The notes: generated by a model not told the origin, from the sequence alone. 60,623 nt of DNA from Acidaminococcus sp050873445 (GCF_050873445.1 NZ_JBNMIU010000008.1:1-60623), one strand, 5' to 3'. Counted from the stretch's first letter, positions 8,419-17,703 are shown. A program made the numbers and translations.

Positions 8419-10983
8419 ATGAAGCAATATATCGTCACGGGCATGACCTGTGCATCCTGTCAGGCTCACGTGGAGAAAGCCGTTGCCGGTGTGCCGGGCG
8501 TGAAGAGCGTTTCGGTTTCGCTGCTGACCAACAGCATGGGAGTGGAAGGGACCGCTTCCGATGCGGAAATCATCAAAGCGGTGGAAGATGCCGGTTATGG
8601 GGCTTCTCTGAAAGGGGCCTCCCAGGCCCGACAGGGAATTGCGGAAAAAATGGCCGCTGATGAAGAGGCCCTGAAGGATCACGACACGCCCCGGCTGCGC
8701 CGTCGTCTGGTGATGTCCCTGGGCTTTTTGCTCGTACTCATGTATCTGACCATGGGTCACAACATGCTGGACTGGCCGGTGCCGGTTCTGCTGGAGGGGA
8801 ACCACCTGGGCCTGATGCTGACCCAGATGCTGCTGGCCATCATCATCATGTCCATCAATAAGGATTTCTACACCAGCGGGTTCAAGACACTGCTTCACGG
8901 GGCACCCAACATGGATACCCTGGTGGCTTTGGGTTCCTCCGTTTCATTCCTGTGGTCCCTGGGTGTGTTCTATGAAATCACCTATCTGACGGCTCATGGA
9001 GCACCGTTTGCGCGGCTCCATCATATGTATATGCACGACCTGTATTTTGAAACGGCTGCCATGATCCCCTCTCTGATTACTCTGGGCAAGATGCTGGAAG
9101 CCATGAGCAAGGGACGGACCACCGATGCCCTGAAGGGCCTCATGAAAATGGCTCCCAGGACGGCTGTGCTGATCCGGGATGGGAAAGAAATCACGGTTTC
9201 CATCGATGATGTGCAGAAGGGAGATATTTTTGCTGTACGCCCCGGGGAAAACATCCCGGTGGATGGTGTGGTGGTCAAGGGCACTTCTGCCGTGAACGAA
9301 AGCGCTCTGACCGGTGAGAGCCTGCCGGTGGACAAGAAACCGGGGGACAAGGTATCCACAGCCACCATCAACCAGTCCGGGTACCTGGAATGTGAGGCCA
9401 CCCGGGTAGGGGAGGATACCACCCTGAGCCAGATCATCAAACTGGTCAGTGATGCGGCTGCCACCAAGGCGCCCATTGCCCGGATCGCCGATCAGGTTTC
9501 AGCCGTATTCGTTCCCGCCATCATCGGGATTGCCCTGGTTACCACCATCGGCTGGCTGCTTGCCGGTGTGCCTGCTGCCCAGGCCATCAGCTACGGCATT
9601 GCCGTACTGGTGGTGGCCTGCCCCTGCGCCCTGGGACTGGCAACCCCTGTGGCCATCATGGTAGGGAGCGGGGTGGGTGCCAAAAACGGCATCCTGTTCA
9701 AGACTTCCCAATCTCTGGAAATGGCCGGAAAAGTGAATATCGTGGCCCTGGACAAGACCGGGACCATTACCAGGGGCCAGCCCAAGGTCACGGATGTCAT
9801 ACCGGCAGCTGGCTATACGAAAGAAAGCCTGTTGCAGCTGGCCTATGATCTGGAACAGAAATCTGAACATCCACTGGCCAGGGCTGTGGTGGAAGAAGCA
9901 CGGAATCAGGATATGGAGCCGGGAGCCGTGGATGATTTCCAGGCCCTGCCGGGCAACGGACTGCAGGTCATGCAGTATGGCAGCAGGCTGCTGGGCGGCA
10001 GCCTGACCTACCTGGAAGAACAGGGAATGGTGGGAGCCGACATGAAAGCCCATGCTGCGGAACTGGCCGGACAGGGCAAGACTCCGCTGCTGTTTGCCAA
10101 AGACGGCAGACTGGCCGGGATGATTGCCGTAGCTGACGTAATCAAGGAAGACTCGTCCAAAGCCATCCAGGAACTGAAGGACATGGGCATCGAAGTGGTC
10201 ATGGTCACCGGGGATAACCAACGGACCGCTGAAGCCATCGGGAAACAGGCCGGGGTGGACCGGGTCATCGCCGGGGTCCTGCCGGAAGGCAAGGAAACTG
10301 TGATCCGGCAGCTGCAGGAAGCGGGTACGGTGGCCATGGTGGGCGATGGCATCAACGATGCGCCTGCCCTGACCCGGGCTGACCTGGGCATCGCCATCGG
10401 GGCCGGTGCCGACGTGGCCATCGATTCCGCCGACATCGTGCTGATGAACAGCAGACTGACTGACGTATCCGCTGCTGTGCGGCTGAGCCGGGGAACGGTG
10501 CGGAACATCCACGAGAACCTGTTCTGGGCTTTCTTCTACAACATCCTGCTGATCCCCTGTGCCGCCGGACTGTATCCCTTCCGGATGAATCCTATGCTGG
10601 GGGCAGCGGCCATGAGCATCTCCAGCTTTACGGTATGCATGAATGCCCTGCGGCTGAATCTGTTCAGGATCCATGATGCCAGCCATGACAAGAAACGGGA
10701 AAACAGGGCGAAAGCCATTGTGGAAAGCGAGACTTTCCAGGTGGCAAGACCTCAGGCTGCTGCTGCCGGCCATACCGTGGTGCTGGACGTAAAGGGCATG
10801 ATGTGCGCCCACTGCGAAGCCCATGTAAAGAAGAGCCTGGAGGCCCTGGATGGGGTGATCAGTGCCCAGGCTGACCATACGACCGGCAAGGTGCAGGTGC
10901 GGGAATCCAAAGAGGTGCCGGAAAACGACCTCAAGAGTGCCATTCTGAAAGCAGGGTACGAATACCAGGGAATCAAGGCCTGA
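8419..10983 (+). CDS. copA: Copper-exporting P1B-type ATPase
   Basis: This 854-residue P-type ATPase pumps Cu(I) out of the cytoplasm. It has an N-terminal heavy-metal domain (GMTCASC, Cys 11 and 14), membrane segments, an actuator loop (TGESLPVD), the metal-site CPC at about residues 401-403, the phosphorylated aspartate in DKTGT at about 445, SEHPLA in the nucleotide domain, GDGINDAP, and C-terminal helices with FFYN and MSISS as in Cu(I) pumps. Unusually, a second heavy-metal domain (CAHC, about residues 796-799) lies at the extreme C-terminus, where a separate copper chaperone CopZ would otherwise be expected. The promoter carries a CsoR-like operator. The start follows AAAGGAGAGG. Confidence 0.96.
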   Translation: MKQYIVTGMTCASCQAHVEKAVAGVPGVKSVSVSLLTNSMGVEGTASDAEIIKAVEDAGYGASLKGASQARQGIAEKMAADEEALKDHDTPRLRRRLVMSLGFLLVLMYLTMGHNMLDWPVPVLLEGNHLGLMLTQMLLAIIIMSINKDFYTSGFKTLLHGAPNMDTLVALGSSVSFLWSLGVFYEITYLTAHGAPFARLHHMYMHDLYFETAAMIPSLITLGKMLEAMSKGRTTDALKGLMKMAPRTAVLIRDGKEITVSIDDVQKGDIFAVRPGENIPVDGVVVKGTSAVNESALTGESLPVDKKPGDKVSTATINQSGYLECEATRVGEDTTLSQIIKLVSDAAATKAPIARIADQVSAVFVPAIIGIALVTTIGWLLAGVPAAQAISYGIAVLVVACPCALGLATPVAIMVGSGVGAKNGILFKTSQSLEMAGKVNIVALDKTGTITRGQPKVTDVIPAAGYTKESLLQLAYDLEQKSEHPLARAVVEEARNQDMEPGAVDDFQALPGNGLQVMQYGSRLLGGSLTYLEEQGMVGADMKAHAAELAGQGKTPLLFAKDGRLAGMIAVADVIKEDSSKAIQELKDMGIEVVMVTGDNQRTAEAIGKQAGVDRVIAGVLPEGKETVIRQLQEAGTVAMVGDGINDAPALTRADLGIAIGAGADVAIDSADIVLMNSRLTDVSAAVRLSRGTVRNIHENLFWAFFYNILLIPCAAGLYPFRMNPMLGAAAMSISSFTVCMNALRLNLFRIHDASHDKKRENRAKAIVESETFQVARPQAAAAGHTVVLDVKGMMCAHCEAHVKKSLEALDGVISAQADHTTGKVQVRESKEVPENDLKSAILKAGYEYQGIKA

Positions 10984-11009
10984 GAGCCTTGTTCCCCCTC
11001 TTTTTCCCC

Positions 11010-11039
11010 TTGACGAAATTTCGTTAACAACGGTATAAT
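11010..11039 (+). promoter_or_regulatory. Promoter of the S1-domain gene
   Basis: TTGACG (11010-11015) and TATAAT (11034-11039) are separated by 18 nt. A small inverted repeat, CGAAATTTCG, lies just inside the spacer. Confidence 0.7.
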
Positions 11040-11083
11040 GGTTAACGTAATACCCACTGATAAAAGGAGGATGTCTTTGACCT

Positions 11084-11602
11084 ATGGCTTTGGAAAAAGG
11101 CGCAGTTGTAGATGGGATCGTCACCGGGATTACGAATTTCGGTGCATTTGTGTCGTTACCCGAAAATAAGGTTGGTTTGATTCACATTTCTGAGGTTTCC
11201 AATGTCTTCGTCAAAGATGTACATGATTTCCTCAAAGTGAAGGACAAAGTCACCGTAAAGGTGGTTTCGGTGGATGAAAAGGGCAAGATCGGCCTTTCTC
11301 TGAAGGCTTTGATGCCGCCGGCTCCCATGCAGGAACGGAAACCGGGCCACTCTTTCGAAAACAGACATTTCGAAGGGAAACGCTTCGAAGGCGGGAACAA
11401 GCACTTCGAAGGCGGCAAACGGTTCGAGGGCAAGAAGCGGTTCGAAGGCAAATCCTTCCACGGAGCTCCCCGGCCCACGGGTCCCGTAAGCTTCGAAGAC
11501 AAGCTTTCCAGGTTCCTGAAGGAAAGCGATGATCGTCTGCTGGATCTGAAACGGAATACGGAATCCAAACGGGGCGGCCGTGGTGCTCGCAGAGGAGATT
11601 GA
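11084..11602 (+). CDS. S1 RNA-binding protein, GSP13/YugI type, with FEG-repeat tail
   Basis: This 172-residue protein starts with one S1 domain (about residues 1-75; TGITNFGAFVSLPENKVGLIHISE is typical), as in general stress protein 13/YugI, which associates with ribosomes. Residues 96-122 then carry five FEG-containing units rich in Lys, Arg and Gly, followed by the family tail SFEDKLSRFLKESDDRLLDL and a basic C-terminus. The reading frame has a stop at 11078, so ATG 11084 is the only reasonable start, although its spacing from AAAGGAGG (about 13 nt) is long. It is a single-gene unit with its own promoter and terminator. A role in translation or RNA binding is inferred from the family. Confidence 0.88.
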   Translation: MALEKGAVVDGIVTGITNFGAFVSLPENKVGLIHISEVSNVFVKDVHDFLKVKDKVTVKVVSVDEKGKIGLSLKALMPPAPMQERKPGHSFENRHFEGKRFEGGNKHFEGGKRFEGKKRFEGKSFHGAPRPTGPVSFEDKLSRFLKESDDRLLDLKRNTESKRGGRGARRGD

Positions 11603-11610
11603 TGAACACA

Positions 11611-11641
11611 AAAGGTACTTCCTCGGAAGTACCTTTTTTTA
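11611..11641 (+). terminator. Terminator after the S1-domain gene
   Basis: A perfect 11-bp stem (11611-11621 with 11626-11636) with a CTCG loop and a T run. tilS begins only about 12 nt later. Confidence 0.92.
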
Positions 11642-11652
11642 TTAAGGAGTGA

Positions 11653-12714
11653 GTGGAAGACGTGAGTATTCTGGAAGACAGCATGAAGAAACTGGTGGCA
11701 GATTCTCCACTCTGGCAGCCTCAAACGACGGTGATCGCCGCCTGCAGCGGGGGTGCCGATTCCCTGGCCCTGACTGACGCCATGGCCAAACAGGGAGAAG
11801 AGGATCAGGTACGGGTCCTGGTGGTCCATGTGCAGCACCATCTCCGGGGGGAAGAAGCCGAACGGGATGCCCGCCTGGTAGAAGCGTACTGCGCACAGAA
11901 CGGACTGGCATTCAAACGGGTGGATGTGGACGCTGGAGAACTGGCCCAAAAAGAAGGGCTTTCCATTGAAGATGCGGCCCGGCGGCTGCGCTATGAAGCC
12001 CTGGAAACCAGCCGGAAGGAAGCGGATGCGGCAGCCATCTTCCTGGCCCATCATCGGGATGACCAGGCGGAAACGGTGCTGCTCAATCTGCTGCGGGGTG
12101 CCGGTACCCGGGGCCTGCGGGGGATGCTGCCGGTGAGCGGTTATCTGGCCCGTCCCTTTTTGGGCATTACCCGGCGGGATACGGAAGCCTACTGCGAGGA
12201 GCAGGGGCTGACCTACTGCCAGGACAGCAGCAACGGGGATCTGACCCTGAAACGGAACTGGGTACGGCAGAAACTGCTGCCCCTCCTGGAAACCCAGAAT
12301 CCCCAGATCCGCAAGCAGCTTGCCCAGGCGGCGTCCCTGGCGGCCGATGATGAAGCCTACCTGGAACACCAGGCCAAACGGTATATCAACTGTTATGGAC
12401 GGGAAGTCTTTGACACCTGGGATATCAAGGTGGAAAAAGAATTTGCCGCCCTGCCCCTGGCTCTCCAGAGCCGGGTGATCCGGATCCTGGCCCGGAAAGT
12501 GGGCGGCAGTGAAATCGGTTATGAACATGTCCAGAAAATCCTGGATATGATTGCACGGGGAGTGGGCAACAAAGCCCTGGATATCCCCGGCAGTGTCCGG
12601 CTGATCTATCTGAACGGCCGGCTGATGGTGGGAAAGAACCAGCGGTCCCGGGAAGAGGAACGGGCTGCCAAACTAGCACAAAAGGAGCGTCAAAGAAATG
12701 AACGACAAAATTGA
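11653..12714 (+). CDS. tilS: tRNA(Ile)-lysidine synthase
   Basis: TilS converts the wobble cytidine of the tRNA-Ile CAU anticodon to lysidine, using ATP and lysine, so that the tRNA reads AUA. The PP-loop ATP motif SGGADS is at about residues 32-37, and the downstream RDDQAETVLLNLLRGAGTRG stretch is characteristic. At 353 residues it is shorter than the enterobacterial enzyme (about 430) and seems to lack most of the C-terminal tRNA-binding domain. The start is GTG 11653 (or GTG 11662) after AAGGAG. It overlaps hpt by 17 bp, the conserved tilS-hpt-ftsH order of Firmicutes. Confidence 0.95.
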   Translation: MEDVSILEDSMKKLVADSPLWQPQTTVIAACSGGADSLALTDAMAKQGEEDQVRVLVVHVQHHLRGEEAERDARLVEAYCAQNGLAFKRVDVDAGELAQKEGLSIEDAARRLRYEALETSRKEADAAAIFLAHHRDDQAETVLLNLLRGAGTRGLRGMLPVSGYLARPFLGITRRDTEAYCEEQGLTYCQDSSNGDLTLKRNWVRQKLLPLLETQNPQIRKQLAQAASLAADDEAYLEHQAKRYINCYGREVFDTWDIKVEKEFAALPLALQSRVIRILARKVGGSEIGYEHVQKILDMIARGVGNKALDIPGSVRLIYLNGRLMVGKNQRSREEERAAKLAQKERQRNERQN

Positions 12715-13237
12715 AAAGATCCTGATCGACGAGAAAACGATGAAAGCTCGCATCGCTGAAATGGGCGCCCAGATCAGCAGGGATTACGCCGGGGAAGAAC
12801 TGGTAGTCATCGGCCTGCTGAAGGGAGCTGCCTACTTCCTGACGGAACTGACCCAGCACATTACTGTCCCCGTGCGCATCGATTTCATCAAGGCCTCTTC
12901 CTATGGTTCTGGCACCAAATCTTCCGGCAAAGTGGAAATCGACTACGATACCAGCCGCAATATCGCCGGCAAGAACGTATTGCTGGTGGATGATGTGGTG
13001 GATACCGGCCTGACGCTGAAGGCTGTGGGCGAGTTGTTCCACAACCGCAACCCGAAATCCCTGAAATTTGCGGCCATGCTGGATAAGAAGGAACGCCGTC
13101 TGGTGAAAGTGCTGCCTGATTACTCCGGGTTCGAGATTCCCGATGAATTCGTGGTGGGCTTCGGCCTGGATTATGATGAAGAATTCCGGAACCTGCCTTA
13201 CGTGGGCATTTTGAAACGTTCCGTCTATGAAAAATAA
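12698..13237 (+). CDS. hpt: Hypoxanthine phosphoribosyltransferase
   Basis: This 179-residue purine-salvage enzyme transfers phosphoribose from PRPP to hypoxanthine or guanine. The PRPP-binding motif VLLVDDVVDTGLTL is near residue 92, and the length is normal for the family. Its start lies inside the end of tilS after AAAGGAG, so the two are probably translationally coupled. ftsH follows after 56 bp. Confidence 0.95.
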   Translation: MNDKIEKILIDEKTMKARIAEMGAQISRDYAGEELVVIGLLKGAAYFLTELTQHITVPVRIDFIKASSYGSGTKSSGKVEIDYDTSRNIAGKNVLLVDDVVDTGLTLKAVGELFHNRNPKSLKFAAMLDKKERRLVKVLPDYSGFEIPDEFVVGFGLDYDEEFRNLPYVGILKRSVYEK

Positions 13238-13293
13238 TTTCTCCATGTCCTGAGGCAAAGCGGGAAACGCCCCAGGCAGGAAAGGAGCCAAGT

Positions 13294-15162
13294 GTGAGTA
13301 AGTTTATCCGCAATCTTGTATTTTACCTGCTCATCGTCATCGTAGGGGTCTGGATCTATGATTATTACAATGCTTCCAGCACTCCCAAGAATGAAATGAG
13401 CTACAGCAACTTCATCAAGGAAGTCCAGCAGGATGAGGTGAAGAATGTTACCATTGTGGACAACTCCGTGATCAAGGGCAAACTGAAGAACGGAGCCGAA
13501 TTCACTACCATTGCCCCCCGGGACAACAAACTGGTGGAAACCCTGGAAGCCCGGGATGTGGAAATCAAGGCGGAATTGCCGCCTCAGCCCTCCATGCTCA
13601 GCAACCTGCTGACTTCCATACTGCCCATGGTGGTCATCGTCATTTTGTGGTTCTTCATGATGAATAACGCCCAGGGCGGCGGCAGCCGGGTCATGAGTTT
13701 CGGCAAGAGCAAAGCCAAACTGTATGGGGACGGCAAGAGCAAGGTCACCTTCAAGGATGTGGCCGGGGCTGACGAAGCCAAACAGGAACTGGAAGAAGTG
13801 GTGGAATTCCTGAAAGCGCCTCAGAAGTATAATCAGCTGGGGGCCAAGATTCCCAAGGGCGTACTGCTGTATGGGCCTCCCGGAACTGGTAAGACCCTAC
13901 TGGCCAAGGCCGTGGCCGGGGAAGCCGGCGTGCCCTTCTTCAGCATCTCCGGTTCTGATTTTGTGGAAATGTTCGTGGGCGTCGGCGCTTCCCGTGTGCG
14001 GGATCTGTTCGACCAGGCCAAGAAGAATGCTCCCTGTATCGTATTCATCGACGAAATCGATGCTGTGGGCCGGCAGAGAGGTGCCGGTCTGGGCGGCGGC
14101 CACGATGAACGGGAACAGACGCTGAACCAGCTGCTGGTGGAAATGGACGGCTTTGGAGCCAATGAAGGGATCATCATGATTGCCGCCACCAACCGTCCGG
14201 ATATCCTGGATCCGGCCCTGCTGCGGCCGGGCCGCTTTGACCGGCAGATCGTGGTGGACAAACCGGATATCCGGGGCCGCCGCGCTATCCTGCGGGTCCA
14301 TGCCAAAGGCAAACCCATCGATTCCAGTGTGGATCTGGGTGTGATCGCCCGTCAGACGCCCGGCTTCACCGGGGCGGATCTGGCCAACCTGGTGAACGAA
14401 GGAGCCCTGCTGGCTGCCCGGAACAACCAGGTGACCATCACCATGAGCGATCTGGAAGAAGCCGCTGAACGAGTGATGATGGGACCGGAACGGAAAAGCC
14501 GGGTCATTACCGATGAAGAAAAGAAACTGACAGCCTACCATGAAGGCGGGCATACTCTGGTGGGCATGCTGCTGGATCATACGGATCCGGTGCATAAGGT
14601 CACCATCATCCCCAGAGGCCGGGCGGGCGGCTATACCCTGAGCCTGCCTACGGAAGACCGGTACTATGCAACCCGCAGTGAAATGCTGGATCAGCTGAAA
14701 GTGCTGCTGGGCGGACGGGTAGCTGAAGCCCTGGTGCTGCACGAAATCTCCAGCGGTGCCAGCAGCGACCTGCAGCGGGCTACGGAACTGGCTCGCCGCA
14801 TGACCTGCGAATACGGCATGAGCGAGGTCCTGGGGGCCGTGACTTTCGGCCATCGCCAGGAACAGGTATTCCTGGGCCGGGATATCGGACGCCAGAATGA
14901 CTACAGTGAAAAAGTGGCTGCCCAGATTGACGGTGAAATCCGCCGGTTCATCGATGAAGCTTACGAAGGCACTGTCAAACTGCTGAACGACAATATGGAC
15001 AAACTGCACCTGATTGCCAGGAACCTGATCGAACGGGAAACCCTAGAAGGCCATGAAGTGGAAGAACTGATCAAATATGGCCATATCCTGGAAAAAGGGG
15101 AAGTGCCTCCCAGAGAGGATGCTCATGAACCCAGGGATGGGGAAGCAGATCCCATCGGGTAG
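13294..15162 (+). CDS. ftsH: ATP-dependent zinc metalloprotease FtsH
   Basis: FtsH is a membrane-anchored AAA+ protease that degrades misfolded membrane and regulatory proteins. The 622-residue product has two membrane segments (about residues 5-24 and 103-122) bounding a periplasmic domain, Walker A GPPGTGKT (about 194-201), Walker B CIVFIDEID, the second-region-of-homology arginines (ALLRPGRFDRQ), and the zinc motif HEGGH at about 416-420. The start is GTG 13294 after AAAGGAG. It completes the tilS-hpt-ftsH cluster and ends at a strong terminator. Confidence 0.97.
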   Translation: MSKFIRNLVFYLLIVIVGVWIYDYYNASSTPKNEMSYSNFIKEVQQDEVKNVTIVDNSVIKGKLKNGAEFTTIAPRDNKLVETLEARDVEIKAELPPQPSMLSNLLTSILPMVVIVILWFFMMNNAQGGGSRVMSFGKSKAKLYGDGKSKVTFKDVAGADEAKQELEEVVEFLKAPQKYNQLGAKIPKGVLLYGPPGTGKTLLAKAVAGEAGVPFFSISGSDFVEMFVGVGASRVRDLFDQAKKNAPCIVFIDEIDAVGRQRGAGLGGGHDEREQTLNQLLVEMDGFGANEGIIMIAATNRPDILDPALLRPGRFDRQIVVDKPDIRGRRAILRVHAKGKPIDSSVDLGVIARQTPGFTGADLANLVNEGALLAARNNQVTITMSDLEEAAERVMMGPERKSRVITDEEKKLTAYHEGGHTLVGMLLDHTDPVHKVTIIPRGRAGGYTLSLPTEDRYYATRSEMLDQLKVLLGGRVAEALVLHEISSGASSDLQRATELARRMTCEYGMSEVLGAVTFGHRQEQVFLGRDIGRQNDYSEKVAAQIDGEIRRFIDEAYEGTVKLLNDNMDKLHLIARNLIERETLEGHEVEELIKYGHILEKGEVPPREDAHEPRDGEADPIG

Positions 15163-15173
15163 CAGCTTCTGAC

Positions 15174-15211
15174 GGGGTGTGAGAAAACATTTTTCACACC
15201 CCCTTTTCTTT
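15174..15211 (+). terminator. Terminator after ftsH (GGGGTGTGA hairpin)
   Basis: GGGGTGTGA (15174-15182) pairs with TCACACCCC (15194-15202), extended inward by A/T pairs and followed by T-rich sequence. Near-identical hairpins occur at 24216 and 43384. Confidence 0.9.
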
Positions 15212-15240
15212 TGACAGTTGTGTTAACTAAATCCTAAATA
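15211..15240 (+). promoter_or_regulatory. birA-bioY promoter
   Basis: TTGACA (15211-15216) and TAAATA (15235-15240) are 18 nt apart. The implied transcript start lies just downstream of ATG 15242, which supports the later birA start at 15266. One GTTAAC half-site (15222-15227) recalls BirA operators, but its partner is missing. Confidence 0.55.
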
Positions 15241-15265
15241 TATGGAAACGAAAGGAAGTGCTGTT

Positions 15266-16261
15266 ATGCGCAACGAAATTTTGAAGATCCTGCGGGACAA
15301 GGCTCCGGAACCGGTTTCCGGAGAAGAACTGGCCAGAACCCTTGGCATCACCCGGACGGCCATCTGGAAACACATCCAGGTGCTGAAGGAGGAAGGATAC
15401 GGCATCGAAGCCTTCACGAAGAAGGGGTATGTGCTCACCAGCGTGCCCGACAAGCTGCTGCCATCGGAAATTGGCGAAAAGCTCCATACCCGGTTCCTGG
15501 GCCGTCACATCTGTTATGAGGAAAGTGTGGTCAGCTCCAACGAAGTACTGAAAAAACTGGCGGAGCAGGGGGCTGCCGATGGCACTGTCTGCGTAGCCGA
15601 AGAACAGTCCGGCGGCAAGGGCCGGCTGAGAAGAGGATGGTTCAGCCCCAAGGGCAAGGGGCTGTGGTTTTCCGTACTGCTGAAACCCACTTTCCTGCCC
15701 CAGGAAGCGCCCAAAATGACCCTGCTGGCCGCAGTGGCCGTGGTACGGGCCATCCGGGAAGTATGCGGCGTGGAAGCCCAGATCAAGTGGCCCAACGATG
15801 TGCTGTTGGAAGGGAAGAAACTGGTGGGCATCCTGACGGAAATGAGCGCCGAATTCGGCCACATCAATTACCTGGTGTGCGGCACCGGCATCAATGTGTG
15901 CGTACCGAAGGAAATGGTTCCGGAGGACCTGCGGGCTTCGGCTGTTTCCATCACCGATGTGACCGGCGATAAGGTGGATCGGGTGGCACTCCTGGCCAGG
16001 GTACTGGATTATATGGAACTGTATTATGACGAAGCCTGTAAGAACGGGTTCGGGGCTGTTTTCGACCAGTGGCGGAAGTATTCCATCACTCTGGGCAAGC
16101 AGGTGAAAGTCATCGCACCGGACAAGACCTACGTGGGCACGGCCATGGATATTGACAGCACCGGGGCCCTGCAGGTGCGGAAGGAAGATGGTACAGTGGA
16201 AACGGTGCTGGCGGGAGATGTGTCCATCCGTCCGGCCCAGGGAAAGGGGAAATACGCATGA
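15266..16261 (+). CDS. birA: Bifunctional biotin ligase / repressor BirA
   Basis: BirA activates biotin to biotinyl-AMP and attaches it to carboxylase carrier proteins; group II members also repress biotin genes. The protein (about 331 residues) has an N-terminal helix-turn-helix (LARTLGITRTAIWKHIQVLK) and a ligase domain with the GGKGRLRRGW biotinyl-AMP loop and IKWPNDVLLEGKKLVGIL. ATG 15266, with GAAAGGAAG 8 nt upstream, is preferred over ATG 15242, which has no ribosome binding site and lies at the promoter. It overlaps bioY by 4 bp. Confidence 0.95.
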   Translation: MRNEILKILRDKAPEPVSGEELARTLGITRTAIWKHIQVLKEEGYGIEAFTKKGYVLTSVPDKLLPSEIGEKLHTRFLGRHICYEESVVSSNEVLKKLAEQGAADGTVCVAEEQSGGKGRLRRGWFSPKGKGLWFSVLLKPTFLPQEAPKMTLLAAVAVVRAIREVCGVEAQIKWPNDVLLEGKKLVGILTEMSAEFGHINYLVCGTGINVCVPKEMVPEDLRASAVSITDVTGDKVDRVALLARVLDYMELYYDEACKNGFGAVFDQWRKYSITLGKQVKVIAPDKTYVGTAMDIDSTGALQVRKEDGTVETVLAGDVSIRPAQGKGKYA

Positions 16262-16821
16262 CTCGTACAAGGGATTTAATGGGGGCAGCCCTGTTTGCGG
16301 CTCTGATGATCGTCAGCTCTTATGTGACCATTCCCATCGGGCCGGTACCGATCACCCTGCAGACTTTCATGGCCATGCTGACCGGCTTCTTGCTGGGTCC
16401 TGTGTGGGGGGCGGTGAGCATCATCGTCTGGCTGCTGCTGGGCTGCCTGGGCCTGCCGGTTTTCAACCAGGGACAGTCGGGCATCGTCATGCTGGCAGGA
16501 CCCACCGGGGGCTTCCTGATCAGTTTCCCCCTTGTGGCCTTTTTGTCCGGAAAGATCAGCTGCGGCAAAAGTGGGGACAGCCTGCTGAAGAACTTCGGGT
16601 ATCTGGCGCTCACCATGGTGGTGTGCTACGCCATCGGGGCCATCGGTTTCAAGCTGAGCTTTGCCTGTTTCCTGCATAAGCCCATGACCTGGGGCAGGAC
16701 CATGGCGTTGGCAGTGGTTCCCTTCCTGCCGCTGGACATTGTCAAGAGCTTCCTGGTAGCCCTCCTTGGCATCCGCATCCGCCGGGCTCTGAAAGCCGGA
16801 GGCATGTGGCGAATTCCTTGA
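16258..16821 (+). CDS. bioY: Biotin transporter BioY
   Basis: BioY is the substrate-binding S component of an energy-coupling-factor biotin importer. This 187-residue protein has six hydrophobic segments and the typical IPIGPVPITLQTFMAMLTG and GPTGGFLISF stretches. Its ATG overlaps the birA stop (ATGA), so ligase and importer are coupled. No EcfA/EcfT genes are nearby; it must use a shared energising module or act alone. Confidence 0.95.
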   Translation: MTRTRDLMGAALFAALMIVSSYVTIPIGPVPITLQTFMAMLTGFLLGPVWGAVSIIVWLLLGCLGLPVFNQGQSGIVMLAGPTGGFLISFPLVAFLSGKISCGKSGDSLLKNFGYLALTMVVCYAIGAIGFKLSFACFLHKPMTWGRTMALAVVPFLPLDIVKSFLVALLGIRIRRALKAGGMWRIP

Positions 16822-16846
16822 CTTTCTCGGGCTTTCCCCCTATAAT
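16818..16846 (+). promoter_or_regulatory. coaX promoter
   Basis: TTGACT (16818-16823) and TATAAT (16841-16846) are 17 nt apart. The -35 overlaps the bioY stop codon. Confidence 0.8.
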
Positions 16847-16916
16847 AAAAGCGTTTCTGACCAGGGTAGAGAGGCCCTGATATACTAGACCGGAATATTT
16901 TGGAGGTAATGAGACC

Positions 16917-17699
16917 ATGTTGATGGTAATGGATGTTGGGAATACCAATATCGTAGTAGGCGTTCATGACGGCAAGGCTTGGCAGGCACATTGGCGGATT
17001 TCCAGCATCCGTTCCCGTACTTCGGATGAATTCGGCATTGTCCTGGGGAGCATGTTTGCCTACAGCGGCATGGATATGAAGGATATCGAGGATATCATCA
17101 TTTCCACAGTGGTGCCGCCCCTGCTGGTGCCCTTGTGCAACATGTGCAAACGGTATTTTGGAATCACACCTTTTGTGGTGACCAGCGAAATCAAGACGGG
17201 CCTGCAGCTGGATTATGATGATCCGTCCCAGATCGGGGCTGACCGGATCGTGAACGCAGTGGCTGCCCATGAAATGTACGGCGACAAGGGCAACCTGATT
17301 ATCATCGACTTTGGTACGTGCACTACGTTCTGTGCCCTGCGGCCGAACGGGGAATACCTGGGGGGTGCCATTGCCCCGGGCATCGGCATTTCTGCAGAAG
17401 CCCTGTTCCAGAAGGCGGCCAAACTGCCCCGGATCGAACTGATCAAACCTCCCAAAGCCATCTGCCGGGACACCATCCATGCCATGCGCAGCGGAGTTAT
17501 CTTCGGGGCTGTGGGACAGATGGACGGTCTGATTACCCGCATGAAAAAAGAATTGGATGGACAGGCATTCGTTGTGGCCACCGGCGGTTTCGGCAAGCTG
17601 ATGGCTTCTGAATCGGAACACGTGGATGTGGTGGAACCGTTCCTGACCCTGGAAGGTCTGCGGCTCCTCTACAATATGAACCATACCCGGCAATATTGA
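16917..17699 (+). CDS. coaX: Type III pantothenate kinase
   Basis: CoaX phosphorylates pantothenate, the first committed step of coenzyme A synthesis. The 260-residue ASKHA-fold protein starts with the phosphate motif DVGNTN and contains GADRIVNAVAA, the DFGTCTTF phosphate motif and the GGAIAPGI stretch that are diagnostic of type III enzymes. The ATG follows TGGAGG by 10 nt. It has its own promoter and terminator. Confidence 0.96.
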   Translation: MLMVMDVGNTNIVVGVHDGKAWQAHWRISSIRSRTSDEFGIVLGSMFAYSGMDMKDIEDIIISTVVPPLLVPLCNMCKRYFGITPFVVTSEIKTGLQLDYDDPSQIGADRIVNAVAAHEMYGDKGNLIIIDFGTCTTFCALRPNGEYLGGAIAPGIGISAEALFQKAAKLPRIELIKPPKAICRDTIHAMRSGVIFGAVGQMDGLITRMKKELDGQAFVVATGGFGKLMASESEHVDVVEPFLTLEGLRLLYNMNHTRQY

Positions 17700-17703
17700 T
17701 CAG

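Noticed and set aside
15211..15240. Full BirA operator in the birA-bioY promoter
   Set aside because: Only one GTTAAC half-site is present; the inverted partner at the expected distance is missing.
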